In this document: positions 33,433 to 33,531 of the stretch, one piece after another
Layout of the letters: every line of letters starts with the position of its first letter
Numbering within the stretch: position 1 is the first letter of the stretch
DNA from: Clostridia bacterium
Lineage (GTDB): Bacteria; Bacillota; Clostridia; UBA1381
Reading direction: 5' to 3'
DNA length: 33,531 nt
Assembly: GCA_900751685.1 (NCBI GenBank)
Contig: CAADSR010000344.1
Span: forward strand, 1 to 33,531
Translations under genes and position numbers: made by a program
The notes under the pieces: model-generated
What the model was told of the DNA's origin: nothing
What the model saw: the letters and a program-made list of their open reading frames with translations, nothing else
Databases searched by the model: none

Positions 33433-33469
33433 CAAAAGGATGGCCTCAGCCATCCTTTTGAGTTTTTTT
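33433..33469 (+). terminator. Intrinsic terminator of the Lrp-to-TM protein gene run
   Basis: A perfect 12-bp stem (33433-33444 with 33449-33460), 4-nt loop and seven T at 33463-33469. The last 60 bp of the window hold only a short GAACT/AGTTC inverted repeat. Confidence 0.85.
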
Positions 33470-33531
33470 AAAGAAAGAACTCAAAAGTTCCTCATTCTTC
33501 GAAACTTTAGGTTCTAAGCCATTTCTGACGC

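Noticed and set aside
1..33531. CRISPR array, prophage or insertion sequence
   Set aside because: No regularly spaced direct repeats with spacers, and no transposase, integrase or phage structural motif was recognised on either strand.

Overview
The window looks like the chromosome of a Gram-positive anaerobe of the class Clostridia, probably a gut or plant-matter degrader. This rests on strong AGGAGG-type ribosome binding sites, an encoded CCA end on the tRNA, S-layer-homology and copper-amine-oxidase-N 'stalk' envelope proteins, a SigB/F/G-type sigma factor, a VanY-like carboxypeptidase with its own two-component system, and a giant secreted carbohydrate esterase with bacterial Ig-like modules. 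The esterase and SLH proteins recall pectin-degrading gut Clostridia, but the genus is a guess. There is no phage, transposase, CRISPR array or rRNA.

Layout. (1) 3-6200 (+): the 3' part of a very large extracellular protein with two SGNH/GDSL esterase domains, closed by an intrinsic terminator. (2) 9932-6427 (-): pyrE followed by two secreted envelope proteins and a GNAT acetyltransferase, with short gaps and one good promoter. (3) 9933-10816: an AT-rich island with a lone small XRE regulator and repeated ATATCTATA motifs. (4) 15226-10817 (-): lysS, a single-pass membrane protein and a SigB/F/G-type sigma factor with no recognisable anti-sigma factor, then a terminator and a MATE transporter. 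(5) 15464-20232 (+): a ROK-family protein that seems to have lost its catalytic residues, then a response regulator, histidine kinase, membrane-anchored unknown and a VanY-type peptidase. (6) 20366-23289: a TipAS-type MerR regulator and a PLDc_N-type small membrane protein (both -), a 54-residue protein and an XRE regulator (both +), tRNA-Thr and a helical protein (both -). (7) 23473-33374 (+): seven tightly spaced genes, Lrp-type regulator, aminotransferase, pyrG, two ABC exporter half-transporters, a 713-residue protein resembling the GAP1 (GTPase-associated protein 1) family, and a signal-peptide/single-TM protein, closed by three tandem hairpins.

How genes may work together. The two-component system seems to control itself and vanY: both promoters carry TGATACA-like half-sites at 11-bp periodicity, with the last site exactly 9 bp before the -10 box. 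The TipAS MerR protein probably controls its own promoter and that of the PLDc_N gene, because a 12/15-identical word lies in two promoters with 19-bp spacers. The exporter pair is asymmetric: one half has a degenerate Walker B glutamate and switch histidine, the other is canonical. The most unusual assembly is the GAP1-like protein plus membrane protein directly behind the exporter. It could be part of a GTPase-associated conflict system, but no GTPase lies in the window.
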